Shown: positions 22,799 to 32,095 of the stretch, in pieces | Numbering within the stretch: position 1 is the first letter of the stretch | Layout of the letters: each line of letters starts with the position of its first letter | Position numbers and translations under genes: made by a program | The notes under the pieces: generated by a model | Database searches by the model: none | What the model saw: the letters and a program-made list of their open reading frames with translations, nothing else | Told to the model about the DNA's origin: nothing | DNA from: Nitrosopumilaceae archaeon | GTDB lineage: Archaea; Thermoproteota; Nitrososphaeria; Nitrososphaerales; Nitrosopumilaceae | Direction of reading: 5' to 3' | Length of the DNA: 34,067 bases | Assembly (NCBI GenBank): GCA_030041535.1 | Contig: JASHNR010000013.1 | Span: 1 to 34,067 of the forward strand

Positions 22799-23129
22799 TT
22801 GCCTTGCACTGAGAATTTGGACATACTTGTGGTTCCAGTTTACCCAAGTAAAATTCTTGGTTACAAGACTTGCAGTTATGTTTCTCGATTACATCGAAGA
22901 TCTTAAACCACTGGGTGGTAAAGTTCTGGGCAATAGGCCTTATCAATCCATCATCATGTAGTTGTTTAAAGTATGTCTCCATATCATCTATCGTAAGAGA
23001 GCTGTCAAGTCCATTGCCTTGTAAAAACTCAAAAATCTCATCATTTGTAAACCTAAGATTAGGATCATTGAACTTTTCAAAAATTATTTTTCTTATCTGA
23101 ATAGGTATTGTCACTGTTTGGGTTGTCAA
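22791..23129 (-). CDS. Winged-helix protein with C-terminal zinc ribbon
   Basis: The 112-residue protein has an N-terminal helical/winged-helix part with NDEIFEFLQGNG and MDETYFKQL-like helices, and a C-terminal zinc ribbon with Cys-x2-Cys (HNCKSCNQEF) and Cys-x4-Cys (QVCPNSQCK). It starts one base after the sufU stop and is the last gene of the suf cluster, so it is probably cotranscribed. A regulatory or nucleic-acid-binding role in Fe-S assembly is suggested by position only. Confidence 0.7.
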   Translation of the reverse strand: MTTQTVTIPIQIRKIIFEKFNDPNLRFTNDEIFEFLQGNGLDSSLTIDDMETYFKQLHDDGLIRPIAQNFTTQWFKIFDVIEKHNCKSCNQEFYLGKLEPQVCPNSQCKATI

Positions 23130-23130
23130 G

Positions 23131-23571
23131 TCAATACAGACCCGAAGCTTCTTCTTTTATCTTGTCTGCAGACTCGGTATCCTTGAGCTTCTCTAAAAGA
23201 TAAGAATACAGGCCAGATTTTAGAACCTTAAGCGATAACAATGCGCACTTTATTCTGGCAGGTCCTAGGTCATGCAGACCAAGGTTGTCCAGTATGTCTT
23301 CTTTAGAGAGCTTCTTTACCTCTTCAAAGTTTTTTCCCATGATAAGTTCAGTAAGCATTGAGGCACTGGCTTGGCTTATCGCACATCCTTTTCCTGTGAA
23401 CTTGACGTCTACTACTTTACTTTCCTTTATGTTAAGGTGCATCTCAAGTTCATCTCCACAAAGTGGATTGCTGTCTCTCTGTGCAATATCTGGATTTGTC
23501 AGCTTGCCATAATTTCTTGGATTCCTGTAATAGTCTAGTATGATCTCTCGATAAATGTCCGCGCTACTCAA
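23131..23571 (-). CDS. sufU: SufU-type Fe-S scaffold / sulfur-transfer protein
   Basis: IscU-fold protein that takes sulfur from SufS. The three conserved cysteines are Cys38 (NPLCGDELEM), Cys63 (GKGCAISQAS) and Cys109 (RIKCALLSL); Asp40 next to the first cysteine is also present. The length of 146 residues and a spacing of 24 residues from Cys38 to Cys63 fit SufU. It starts with TTG, overlapping the sufS stop as TTGA. In bacteria such SufU proteins bind zinc and relay sulfur; whether this one is a scaffold or a relay is not shown by sequence. Confidence 0.93.
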   Translation of the reverse strand: MSSADIYREIILDYYRNPRNYGKLTNPDIAQRDSNPLCGDELEMHLNIKESKVVDVKFTGKGCAISQASASMLTELIMGKNFEEVKKLSKEDILDNLGLHDLGPARIKCALLSLKVLKSGLYSYLLEKLKDTESADKIKEEASGLY

Positions 23572-24800
23572 AGTCTAAACAACTCCTTTGCCCTATAGAG
23601 CGACTTGATGAAAACATCTACTTCATCCTTTGTATTATAAATATAAAAGCTTGCGCGAGAAGTAGCAGAAACATCCAGTCTTTCCATTAGCACTTGTGCA
23701 CAATGATGTCCTGAGCGAATGGCAACTCCATCTTCATCAATTATTGTTGCAAGATCATGTGGATGAATATCCCCCAGATTAAATGATATTACACCACCAC
23801 GTTTTGCAACGTCCATTGGTCCGTATAGCTTTATTCCTTTTATCTGAGAAATCTTGTCAAGTGCATATTTTGTTATCTCCATCTCATGTTCGCGTACCTT
23901 ATCCATTCCTATTCTTTCAAGATAGTCAATAGCAGCAGCAAATCCAACCACATCTGCAATATTTGGAGTTCCTGCCTCAAACTTGTAAGGCAGATCGTTC
24001 CATGATGTTTCATACTTGTGGACCTCACGGATCATGTCTCCTCCGCCATTAAATGGAACCATGCCTTCAAGCAATTCTTTTCTTGCCCATAGTATACCAA
24101 CACCGGTTGGCCCTAACATCTTATGGGCAGAGAATGCAAAAAAGTCACAATCTAGTTTTTGTAGATCTACTTTGAGATGTGGAACAGATTGGGCTGCATC
24201 GACTAGTACTCTAACTCCTTTTTTCTTACAACGCCTGATAATTTCTTCAGAGTCAGTTATGGTACCAAGAACATTTGACATCTGACTGAATGCAACAAGT
24301 TTCACTCTGCCAGTTTCCAAATATTTGTCAAGTTGATCAAGCAAGAGTTCGCCATTGTCATCAACTCCGATGTACTCTAATTTTGCACCTTTTTCTTTTG
24401 TCAATAGTTGCCACGGAACAATATTGCTGTGATGCTCATATTCTGTGGTAACTATAATGTCATCTTTGTTAACATTTTGTCGTCCCCAAGTATAAGCGAC
24501 TAGATTTATTGCCTCTGTTGTTCCTCTAACAAAAACTATCTCTTCGCGACTCTTTGCATTGATGAATTTTACAATCTTGTCTCTAGTGTTCTCATATGCC
24601 ATTGTTGCCTCTTCGGCCAATTCGTGAACTGCTCTGTGAATGTTAGAATTATAATTTAGATAATAATTGCTTATAGCGTCAATTACCTGAATTGGCTTTT
24701 GTGTGGTTGCTGCATTATCAAAGTAGATCAAGTCTTTGTCTTTGTGAACTTTACGTTTGAGAATAGGAAAATCTTTTCTAATATTTTCAATTTGTATCAT
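23568..24800 (-). CDS. sufS: Cysteine desulfurase SufS
   Basis: PLP enzyme that releases sulfur from cysteine for Fe-S assembly. The type II desulfurase motifs are present: YFDNAATTQKP near the N-terminus, TEYEHHSNIVPW, the PLP lysine in FSAHKMLGPTGVG, and the catalytic cysteine in RSGHHCAQVLM close to the C-terminus. About 410 residues. A TTG at 24812 extends the frame four codons; I prefer the ATG at 24800 (MIQIENIRKDFPILK). It overlaps sufU by four bases and lies just after the Rieske gene in the operon. Confidence 0.95.
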   Translation of the reverse strand: MIQIENIRKDFPILKRKVHKDKDLIYFDNAATTQKPIQVIDAISNYYLNYNSNIHRAVHELAEEATMAYENTRDKIVKFINAKSREEIVFVRGTTEAINLVAYTWGRQNVNKDDIIVTTEYEHHSNIVPWQLLTKEKGAKLEYIGVDDNGELLLDQLDKYLETGRVKLVAFSQMSNVLGTITDSEEIIRRCKKKGVRVLVDAAQSVPHLKVDLQKLDCDFFAFSAHKMLGPTGVGILWARKELLEGMVPFNGGGDMIREVHKYETSWNDLPYKFEAGTPNIADVVGFAAAIDYLERIGMDKVREHEMEITKYALDKISQIKGIKLYGPMDVAKRGGVISFNLGDIHPHDLATIIDEDGVAIRSGHHCAQVLMERLDVSATSRASFYIYNTKDEVDVFIKSLYRAKELFRL

Positions 24801-24813
24801 GCTTGCTTGCAAA

Positions 24814-25134
24814 TTATTCTACCTCAACATAGATCTCATTTTGTTCTATTTTAACATTGTAGATTTTAAGTGGTATCTCAGCTGGGAGGTTTTGAGGAAC
24901 GCCTGTAGCAAGATTAAATGTTGAGAGATGTAGAGGACATGTAACTCCCTCTTCGGTCAAAATTCCCGTTGCAAGGTCAGCATCTGCATGAGTGCAGATT
25001 CTATCTGTTGCGTAAACTTTTCCGTTAAGATTTGCTAAGAGAATTTTTTTTTCCTTGTAATCGAAATCTAGCATATCTCCTCTTTTCAAATCACTTGTGC
25101 CACATGCTTTGACCCATTCTGACAACACATTCAC
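24814..25134 (-). CDS. Rieske-type [2Fe-2S] ferredoxin in the suf operon
   Basis: Small soluble Rieske protein of 106 residues. The cluster ligands are Cys47 and His49 in RICTHADADL and Cys66 and His69 in VTCPLHLSTF, the NirD/biphenyl-dioxygenase-ferredoxin type. There is no membrane anchor, so it is a cytosolic electron carrier. It starts with GTG overlapping the sufD stop as GTGA. Its place between sufD and sufS suggests it supplies electrons to Fe-S assembly or is a client of it. Confidence 0.92.
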   Translation of the reverse strand: MNVLSEWVKACGTSDLKRGDMLDFDYKEKKILLANLNGKVYATDRICTHADADLATGILTEEGVTCPLHLSTFNLATGVPQNLPAEIPLKIYNVKIEQNEIYVEVE

Positions 25135-26531
25135 CTGTACTTGTAATGGCTCTCAAAGATATCGGTCTCACGATATCTTGTCTCTTCTACTTCGAGTATT
25201 GCTTTGAGTTGTTCATCTGTTTTGATCGTAAGGTCCCTGCCAAGCCATTTTGATTCAATAAGATAGCTTATCCAGGCACGAATTTGGTATGACATTTTTC
25301 TTGACAGAGGTTCAAGAAATCCTTCCACTATGATCTTTTGTGCTCCCGGCTTGTTCAAACATCGAGTTGCAAGATAGAATAACTGTTCCTCATCCATCTG
25401 AGCAACGGAGGCCGAATGCGTTGCCTTTACATCATTTGTTAGTATTTCAAGGCCCGGAATGGAATCAGATTTTGCCCCCTTATCTAATAAGATCGAATGG
25501 CCTGCAAGATATGATTCTGAATGATGTGCATCTTTTTCGATTCTAATCATTCCCTTAAAGAGAGACTTTGAAGTATCTTTGAGAACAGATTTTTCCAAGA
25601 CTCTGCCAATAGTAGAAGGGGCATTATGTATAAGATTAGAAGCCAGATCAAATGATTGATTATTGTTTCCAAACACTACTTCGGTATCATGTGCATTTGC
25701 TCCCGTTCCATTGAGATAGTTATCAACCTTGTATCTTGAAAGATATGAGCCAAACAATCCAAGGTACCAGCTCATTTTGGCATCTTGTGCAATTCTTGCA
25801 TTCCTAGATGAAAAGTTTACTGCATTTTGATCCATTGCTTGCAGTGTCACAAGTTCAAGCTGACTATTTGGGTTAACAGTAACATCGAGAACCTCAAGAT
25901 ATGCCTGTTGCTTGACAGATTTTGGTGCATAAATCTCTTGTACTATGGATGCCTTGCTGTTTTCATCACCCACCACAATGTTCCTAGATATAGCAGACGA
26001 CTGGTCAAGAGAGAGAGAAGATATTATGTGAATTTGTTTTTCTAAAACTAGGTTTCGTGGAACATAGATAAAAATTCCAGAATTGAAAAATGCATTGTTG
26101 AGTGCAACATATTTGTCTCTGTTAGCATCAATTTTTTCAAATGTTTTTCTTATCTTATCTTCATGCTCTCTTATGGCATCTTGGATTGAGCAGACAACTA
26201 GACCCTTTGATTTTAATTCTGAAGGTATGCTTATCTTTGAAATGTTTGTCCCTATCTGAATTATGTTTGGATTGTCTGAAATCTCAGATAGTCTGTCATT
26301 TACAAAGTCAGGTAATGTAGTGTCTGAGCTTAAAGAAAAGGTCACTTGTGACGCATCCATTTTATTGGCATCTGTGTATTTGTTATAAAGTGAAGAAACC
26401 TCAGGCGGGAGTTTCTCATAAATTGAAAACGAATTTTTTCTATAATCTTTTAACCAAGATGGCTCGTTGTTAGCCTCAGAAATTTCATCTAGATGATTTG
26501 CGTCAAGCTTGGACAGGACAAAAGATGACAT
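25131..26531 (-). CDS. sufD: Fe-S cluster assembly protein SufD
   Basis: Right-handed beta-helix partner of SufB in the SufBCD scaffold. 466 residues, with the family C-terminal pattern SDSIPGLEIL...KATHSASVAQMDEEQLFYLATRCL and IVEGFLEPL. It lacks the SufB-type cysteine in the segment that precedes the conserved P-x-LEI strand (HSILLDKGAKSDSIPGLEI), consistent with SufD rather than SufB. The N-terminal 140 residues are more divergent. It follows sufB by 30 bases. Confidence 0.92.
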   Translation of the reverse strand: MSSFVLSKLDANHLDEISEANNEPSWLKDYRKNSFSIYEKLPPEVSSLYNKYTDANKMDASQVTFSLSSDTTLPDFVNDRLSEISDNPNIIQIGTNISKISIPSELKSKGLVVCSIQDAIREHEDKIRKTFEKIDANRDKYVALNNAFFNSGIFIYVPRNLVLEKQIHIISSLSLDQSSAISRNIVVGDENSKASIVQEIYAPKSVKQQAYLEVLDVTVNPNSQLELVTLQAMDQNAVNFSSRNARIAQDAKMSWYLGLFGSYLSRYKVDNYLNGTGANAHDTEVVFGNNNQSFDLASNLIHNAPSTIGRVLEKSVLKDTSKSLFKGMIRIEKDAHHSESYLAGHSILLDKGAKSDSIPGLEILTNDVKATHSASVAQMDEEQLFYLATRCLNKPGAQKIIVEGFLEPLSRKMSYQIRAWISYLIESKWLGRDLTIKTDEQLKAILEVEETRYRETDIFESHYKYR

Positions 26532-26561
26532 ATCTGCTCAGAGTGCTATTGGCAAGTCGGA

Positions 26562-27962
26562 TTAACCGACTGAGCCATCCATTTCAAGTTTTATTAGTCT
26601 ATTGAGCTCAACCGCATATTCCATCGGTAGCTCTTTAGTGAATGGCTCGATGAATCCGTTTACAATGAGAGTAAGTGCTTCTTCTTCTGTGAAACCTCTT
26701 GTCATTAGATAGAATATTTGCTCGTCGCCTATCTTACCTACAGTTGCCTCATGAGTAATTGTTGCGTCTTCTTGGTTAATTTCCATGTAAGGATAAGTGT
26801 CAGTCTTGGATGTATCATCAAGTAAAAGAGCGTCGCATCTTACTGAAGCTTTGACGTTTGTTGCTCCCTTGGCAACATGCAAGAGCCCTCTGTATGTAGT
26901 TCTACCATTGCTCTTGCTTACTGATTTAGATGTGGTTCTAGATGTAGTATATGGAGCAAGATGGACCATTTTTGCACCAGTGTCTTGGTGTTGATTCTTG
27001 CCTGCAAATGCAATTGATAGTGTCTCTCCATGTGCTCTTTGTCCAAGGAGATAAATTCCTGGATATTTCATGGTGACCCTGCTTCCAATGTTACCGTCAA
27101 TCCATTCAACTCTAGCTCCTTCGTATGCATATGCTCTCTTTGTAACCAAGTTGTAAACATCATTACTCCAGTTTTGAATCGTAGTGTATCTCAATTTGGC
27201 ACCTTTCATTGCAATCAATTCAACAACTGCAGAGTGCAGTGATTCTGAGGAGTATACAGGAGCTGTACATCCTTCTATATAATGAACCTCGGCGCCTTCG
27301 TCAGCAATTATCAGTGTTCTTTCAAACTGACCGATATTTTCCTTGTTGATTCTAAAGTACGCTTGTAATGGCAGGTCTACCTTTACGCCCTTTGGAACAT
27401 AGATGAACGATCCACCACTCCAGACAGCACTGTTAAGTGCCGCAAATTTATTATCTTCTGGCGGAATTATTTTACCAAAATACTTCTTGAAAATTTCTGG
27501 ATGTTCTTTTAGAGCAGAGTCAGTATCAAGGAAGAGAACGCCTTTCTTTGCAAGGTCTTCTCTTAGACTGTGATAAACAACCTCAGATTCGTATTGAGCC
27601 CCGACTCCAGCCAAAAACTTCTTTTCGGCCTCTGGAATTCCAAGCTTATCAAATGTTGCCTTTACTTCTGTCGGAACGCTATCCCAGTCTTTTTCTGTCT
27701 TTTCAGAAGCCTTGGCGTAATAGTAGATATTGTTAAAGTCGATAGTTTTGAGATCTGCGCCCCAATTTGGCATGGATTTTTTCATGAAGATATCATATGA
27801 GCGGAGTCTAAAGTCTAGCATCCATTGTGGCTCATCCTTTAGTTTGCTAATCTCTTCAACTACTTCTCTTGATAACCCCTTCTTACTTGTGTAAACATAC
27901 ATCTCAGTAGAGTCTTTGAAATCATATTTTGTATAATCCATATTGAGGTTCTCAGTTGTCAT
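26562..27962 (-). CDS. sufB: Fe-S cluster assembly protein SufB
   Basis: Core scaffold on which the nascent cluster forms with SufC and SufD. 466 residues, with [20 protein letters not shown] and the C-terminal segment [19 protein letters not shown], holding the conserved cysteine used for cluster assembly, then [18 protein letters not shown]. The ATG at 27962 lies about 23 bases after a strong TATA box, so the operon message is leaderless. It heads the operon sufB-sufD-Rieske-sufS-sufU-zinc ribbon. No SufA or SufE gene is present. Confidence 0.96.
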   Translation of the reverse strand: MTTENLNMDYTKYDFKDSTEMYVYTSKKGLSREVVEEISKLKDEPQWMLDFRLRSYDIFMKKSMPNWGADLKTIDFNNIYYYAKASEKTEKDWDSVPTEVKATFDKLGIPEAEKKFLAGVGAQYESEVVYHSLREDLAKKGVLFLDTDSALKEHPEIFKKYFGKIIPPEDNKFAALNSAVWSGGSFIYVPKGVKVDLPLQAYFRINKENIGQFERTLIIADEGAEVHYIEGCTAPVYSSESLHSAVVELIAMKGAKLRYTTIQNWSNDVYNLVTKRAYAYEGARVEWIDGNIGSRVTMKYPGIYLLGQRAHGETLSIAFAGKNQHQDTGAKMVHLAPYTTSRTTSKSVSKSNGRTTYRGLLHVAKGATNVKASVRCDALLLDDTSKTDTYPYMEINQEDATITHEATVGKIGDEQIFYLMTRGFTEEEALTLIVNGFIEPFTKELPMEYAVELNRLIKLEMDGSVG

Positions 27963-28182
27963 GTTTTACATAACTCCGTTATATTATAAAAAAGTTATAC
28001 CCCTCTTCACACATGTACAGCGGAGTAGGCTAAGCTAAATGCATGTAAACTGATACAATATTTGTCTTGACTGGCATCACAATCACCTTAATCTAGTTAA
28101 TGATCTCATTCCAAGATCTTAGAACAACGTTTAAAAAAATCCAAATTTTTCCTGGTAAAGGATTGACATGTTAGAAGATAAG
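27963..28182. other. Intergenic region between the suf and hemL operons
   Basis: 220 bases without a supported gene. It holds the sufB TATA box at its left end and the region after the hemD stop at its right. A GTTTAAAAAAA box near 28130 on the plus strand faces an unsupported 33-codon ORF that runs antisense into hemD. Confidence 0.5.
27981..27990 (-). promoter_or_regulatory. TATA box for the suf operon
   Basis: Minus-strand TTTATAATAT, centred 23 bases before the sufB ATG at 27962. It is one of the best promoter matches in the window. Confidence 0.6.
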
Positions 28183-28977
28183 CTAGCAGAGACAGTTCTT
28201 TATCGCCTCTACTGCACCTGGAACAGTATGAACATCTGCAACTATTGGATGTACTCCAGATTTTTTTAATTCGTCTGCGGTAAATGGACCTATTGCCACA
28301 ACGGTTGTTTTTTCCAGGTTTGCCCTCAATGTGTTTTCATCTGTATCGCCAAGCATAATCTCAAAGAATGCCCTGACAGATGACACACTTGTAAAGACAA
28401 TACCATCTACCTTGCTATTTGAAAACAATTGCTTGAATTCTATCCATTGAGCCAGATCGCTATGAGATTTAACGTCATACAAGTAAACCTCCTTCACTCC
28501 AAGCCCTATCTTCTCAAGAAGCTGAGATAAGAATTCTGTAGATGCTCCGCTTCTTGGTACAATTACTTTTTTTCCTTCTGCATTCAGGCGTGTAAAAACT
28601 TCGCCAACACCTACTGATGAAAACCTTTCAGGAACATGAGCCACTCGGATTCCTTCTGCTTCAAGTGCTGCCTTTGTTTTTGGACCAACTGCAATTACTG
28701 TGGTGTTTGCAACACCTAGCTGCAGCTTTTCATATTTTGAGATCTTTCTAGCAGTATCAAATAGTAGTTTTACAGCCTTTGAGCTCATAAATACAGAAAA
28801 GTCAGGATCTTCTTTCTTTACTGCATCTAGAAATTCATCTACCATTCCCTCTCCTTTGCTGACAAGCTCTATGGTTGGAAGCGATATTGCACGTGCCTTC
28901 TCATCCGTAATTAGGCGGACAAACTCCTCCGAGTCCTCCTTAGAGCGCGTTATTGCTATGACTTTTCCCTGTATCAC
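28183..28977 (-). CDS. hemD: Uroporphyrinogen-III synthase
   Basis: Closes hydroxymethylbilane with inversion of ring D to give uroporphyrinogen III. The family is poorly conserved, but the two-lobed alpha/beta layout is visible: GKVIAITRSKEDSEEFVRLI at the start, the DFSVFMSSKAVKLLFD segment, VIAVGPKTKAALEAEG, VPRSGASTEFL, VDGIVFTSVSSVRAFFE, and VVAIGPFTADELKKSGV. About 264 residues from the GTG at 28977, which overlaps the SUMT stop as GTGA; another GTG three codons upstream is possible. Last gene of the hemL-hemC-SUMT-hemD operon. Confidence 0.92.
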   Translation of the reverse strand: MIQGKVIAITRSKEDSEEFVRLITDEKARAISLPTIELVSKGEGMVDEFLDAVKKEDPDFSVFMSSKAVKLLFDTARKISKYEKLQLGVANTTVIAVGPKTKAALEAEGIRVAHVPERFSSVGVGEVFTRLNAEGKKVIVPRSGASTEFLSQLLEKIGLGVKEVYLYDVKSHSDLAQWIEFKQLFSNSKVDGIVFTSVSSVRAFFEIMLGDTDENTLRANLEKTTVVAIGPFTADELKKSGVHPIVADVHTVPGAVEAIKNCLC

Positions 28978-29717
28978 TTTCTCCACCCTATCTTTTCTGA
29001 AAGAGAGACAACTTTGCCTATTATAATTATAGATGGAGGTCTTATTTTTGATTCACTGACCTTCCTTGCAATATTTGTCAGATTTCCCTTGATCATTTTG
29101 TGTTTATCAGTAGTACCATCCTGAATTACTGCAACAGGAGTATTCTTGTCAAGGCCTCCACTGATCAGACTTTTTGAAATTATCTCAAGTCTTGAAAGCC
29201 CCATCATTATCACTATAGTGTCAACAGATTTGGCTAGCTTTTTCCAGTTTACGGCTCCCTTGGTCTTTTTTGCATCCTCATGACCTGTAACAAACACAAC
29301 AGAAGATGCATAGTCTCTATGGGTTAGAGGTATTCCAGAATATTCTGCAGAACCTATTCCAGAAGTTATTCCTGGAATAATTTCATATTTGATTTTATGT
29401 TCCCTGAGAAATTCTGCTTCTTCTCCTCCTCTTCCAAAAATAAATGGATCCCCTCCCTTTAGTCTGACAACGTTTTTTTTGGTTTTAGCATATTTTACCA
29501 TCAATTCATTTGTCGTATCCTGATGTTTGTAATCGTCACCCACATCTCTTCCAACATACACTCTTTCAGTTCTTTTTGGAATCATATCGATTATTTTCTT
29601 GCTTACCAACCTATCAAACAGGACTACATCAGATGACTTGATTGCTTCAACAGCCTTAAGGGTAATCAACTTAGGATCGCCCGGGCCTGCCCCTACAATG
29701 AAGACTTTACCTTTCAT
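28974..29717 (-). CDS. cobA: Uroporphyrinogen-III C-methyltransferase (SUMT)
   Basis: Methylates uroporphyrinogen III at C2 and C7 with S-adenosylmethionine to make precorrin-2, the branch point to siroheme, heme (Ahb route) and cobalamin. The motifs are VGAGPGDPKLITLKAVEAI, LVSKKIIDMIPK, VRLKGGDPFIFGRGGEEAEF, and PGITSGIGSAEYSGIPLTHRD. 247 residues, single-domain SUMT without fused CysG modules. The ATG at 29717 overlaps the hemC stop as ATGA; the frame is open to an ATG at 29729. Confidence 0.95.
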   Translation of the reverse strand: MKGKVFIVGAGPGDPKLITLKAVEAIKSSDVVLFDRLVSKKIIDMIPKRTERVYVGRDVGDDYKHQDTTNELMVKYAKTKKNVVRLKGGDPFIFGRGGEEAEFLREHKIKYEIIPGITSGIGSAEYSGIPLTHRDYASSVVFVTGHEDAKKTKGAVNWKKLAKSVDTIVIMMGLSRLEIISKSLISGGLDKNTPVAVIQDGTTDKHKMIKGNLTNIARKVSESKIRPPSIIIIGKVVSLSEKIGWRK

Positions 29718-30649
29718 TTTTGATTCCATTCCTCGACCTTTTCTCTCCAGTTCTTTGCCAGCTCTTCTATTCCTTTTGCTGAAAGTTCTGAGGCAATTTG
29801 CCTTCCAAGCTCTTTGGCCTGTGTTGGTTCAGAATCTCTTTTAACTGTGATAAATTTGCTGCCGTCTACAGAATAAACCGTAACACTAAGAGTCAGTTTG
29901 CCTCCATCCTGATCAGCAAGAGCCCCTACTGGGAACCTACATCCCGAGTCTACAAACATCGATAACGAACGTTCAGCTTCAACTGCAGTTCTTGAGACTT
30001 GATCCTCAATTTTTTTTAGTATATCAAGTAATTTGATGTTATCTTTTCTTGCCACTATTGCCAAAGCACCCTGACCTGGAGAGGGTACAAAAATTTCTAC
30101 AGGTAGTATCTCAAATTTCACATCAAGTCCCAATCGTTGTATACCAGCTTGAGCTAAAACTATACCATCAAATTTAGCCTCATCTATTTTTTTGATTCTT
30201 GTTTCTATGTTGCCCCGGATTGGTTTTACTATCAAATCTGGTCTATGCCTTGATATTTGTACTGCTCTTCTCAAGCTGCTTGTGCCAATGACTGCTCCTT
30301 TTTTTATGGCATTCAATGTCTTGCCATCTTTTGATATGAATATGTCATTTGGTGGCTCTCTCTTTGGAATACAGGCAAGTACGAGTTCTTCGGGCAGTTC
30401 TGCCGGAACATCCTTTAAGCTATGTACTGCAAAATCCACTTTTTTTTCAGCAACAGCCCTATCGATCTCTTTTTCAAATATTCCTTTTTGGTTTATAGTA
30501 AAAAGTGGTCTTGCATCTGTGTCTCCTTTTGTTTTTATTGGAACTATCTCAAATTCTGTCTGCTGGACGTTCTTTTTTAGTTCTGAAATCACCCAGTTAG
30601 TTTGAGCTGGAGATAGTTGACTTCCTCTTGCACCTACAAGATATCTCAT
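29714..30649 (-). CDS. hemC: Hydroxymethylbilane synthase (porphobilinogen deaminase)
   Basis: Polymerises four porphobilinogens. The dipyrromethane cofactor attachment residue is Cys237 in VDSGCRFPVGAL. The catalytic Asp80 is in VDFAVHSLKDVPAE, and the substrate-binding arginines are in GTSSLRRAVQ and KPIRGNIETR. 311 residues, typical. The ATG overlaps the hemL stop by four bases. Confidence 0.96.
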   Translation of the reverse strand: MRYLVGARGSQLSPAQTNWVISELKKNVQQTEFEIVPIKTKGDTDARPLFTINQKGIFEKEIDRAVAEKKVDFAVHSLKDVPAELPEELVLACIPKREPPNDIFISKDGKTLNAIKKGAVIGTSSLRRAVQISRHRPDLIVKPIRGNIETRIKKIDEAKFDGIVLAQAGIQRLGLDVKFEILPVEIFVPSPGQGALAIVARKDNIKLLDILKKIEDQVSRTAVEAERSLSMFVDSGCRFPVGALADQDGGKLTLSVTVYSVDGSKFITVKRDSEPTQAKELGRQIASELSAKGIEELAKNWREKVEEWNQK

Positions 30650-31923
30650 TCTTTCACCGTCTTTAACGCTTTTTCGTATGCAATAATTGCCTTTTGCATA
30701 TCTTCATCTGTGTGAGCATATGAAAGGAAAACGGTTTCAAATTGCGATGGTGCTACAAAGATTTCATTCTTTAGTAACCCATTGAATAATTTTTTGAATT
30801 TCATAGCATCAGATGCCTTTGCAGTAGAATAGTCAACCACTTGCTTGTCTGTAAAAAAGATCTGAAACATGGAACTAATGGAATTAATTTGGTGTTGTAT
30901 ATTCATATCAGATGCGAGATCTCCCAGAGTCGATACCAGATTTTTGCAGGCTCGCTCAAGTTTAGGATAAAGTTTGGCTTTGTTCTTATTCATTGTTTTT
31001 ACAGAGGCAAGTGCGGCAGATACGGACACAGGATTGCCAGCATATGTGCTTGCTTGATAGACTTTTCCTTCAGGAGAAAGGATATCCATAATCTCACTTT
31101 TTCCACCAACTGCTGCAATAACAAAGCCATTTCCTAACGCTTTACCAAGAGTGGTGATATCTGGCTCTACAGAATATGATTTCTGAGCCCCTCCAGGGGA
31201 CATTCTAAATCCTGTCACAACTTCGTCAAATATCAAAAGATTGCCATTTTCGGATGTGATTTTTCTTATATCGCTTAGAAAATTTTTTTCAGGTAATACA
31301 AGTCCCATATTTGCAAGAACTGGCTCTACTATTACAGCCGCAACATCTTTTTCTTTTTCTAAAACAGAAGCAAGTTCCTCAGAATTATTATACTGAACAA
31401 CTAGTGTATTCTTGGAAACTTCTTCAAGACTTCCATCAGAAACAGATATTCCCATATGGGCTGCTCCAGACCCTGCCTTTACCAAAACATAATCGTGTGC
31501 ACCATGATAACACCCCTCAAACTTGATGATTTTTTTCTTTTTTGTAAAACCCCTTGCCAGTCTTATAGCAGTCATGGTTGCCTCGCTTCCTGTATTTACT
31601 AGTCGAACTTTTTGCATTGAAGGAAAGTTTTTTGATATCAACTCAGATAATTCCACTTCAAGTTCTGTTGGTGCACAGTAAAGAGTTCCTTTTTTTAGTT
31701 GAGACAAAACGCTAGAAATAATTTCCTCTCGTCTATGACCTAGCAATAATGCACCATATCCATTGCAAAAATCAATGTAATGGTTTCCGTCAACATCCCA
31801 AAGTGAGCTTCCTTGAGCCTTTTTAACAAAGAATGGATAAGGATCATAATATCTAACTGGACTATTAATTCCAGAAGGAATTACTTTCTTTGATCTCAAA
31901 AACAGTCTCTTTGAGTTTGACAT
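30646..31923 (-). CDS. hemL: Glutamate-1-semialdehyde 2,1-aminomutase
   Basis: Class III PLP enzyme that converts glutamate-1-semialdehyde to 5-aminolevulinate, the product taken by hemB. Motifs: IPSGINSPVRYYDPYPFF, LVNTGSEATMTAIRLAR, FEGCYHGAHDYVLVKAGSG, the cofactor-binding LLIFDEVVTGFR, and the Schiff-base Lys261 in TTLGKALGNG. 425 residues, full length. The ATG at 31923 is about 28 bases after a TATA box. It heads the hemL-hemC-SUMT-hemD operon. Confidence 0.96.
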   Translation of the reverse strand: MSNSKRLFLRSKKVIPSGINSPVRYYDPYPFFVKKAQGSSLWDVDGNHYIDFCNGYGALLLGHRREEIISSVLSQLKKGTLYCAPTELEVELSELISKNFPSMQKVRLVNTGSEATMTAIRLARGFTKKKKIIKFEGCYHGAHDYVLVKAGSGAAHMGISVSDGSLEEVSKNTLVVQYNNSEELASVLEKEKDVAAVIVEPVLANMGLVLPEKNFLSDIRKITSENGNLLIFDEVVTGFRMSPGGAQKSYSVEPDITTLGKALGNGFVIAAVGGKSEIMDILSPEGKVYQASTYAGNPVSVSAALASVKTMNKNKAKLYPKLERACKNLVSTLGDLASDMNIQHQINSISSMFQIFFTDKQVVDYSTAKASDAMKFKKLFNGLLKNEIFVAPSQFETVFLSYAHTDEDMQKAIIAYEKALKTVKE

Positions 31924-31945
31924 CCATCTTCAAAAAGACAGATTG

Positions 31946-31956
31946 TCATTATAACC
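31946..31956 (-). promoter_or_regulatory. TATA box for the hemL operon
   Basis: Minus-strand GGTTATAATGA, centred 28 bases before the hemL ATG at 31923. Confidence 0.5.
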
Positions 31957-32095
31957 TATATGGAATAATCATTGACCGCCATTTTAATAGGATAAAGCAG
32001 TATTATGTAATGTATGGATGAGCCTTACAGTCTTTGACAAGTATTGCAAGTCCGAGATTACCAAATCTAATTATTAATATCAGTTTTCCGAGTTT

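Noticed and set aside
28168-28269. 33-codon plus-strand ORF antisense to hemD
   Set aside because: It has a TATA-like box upstream but no protein pattern, and lies across the end of hemD and its downstream space.
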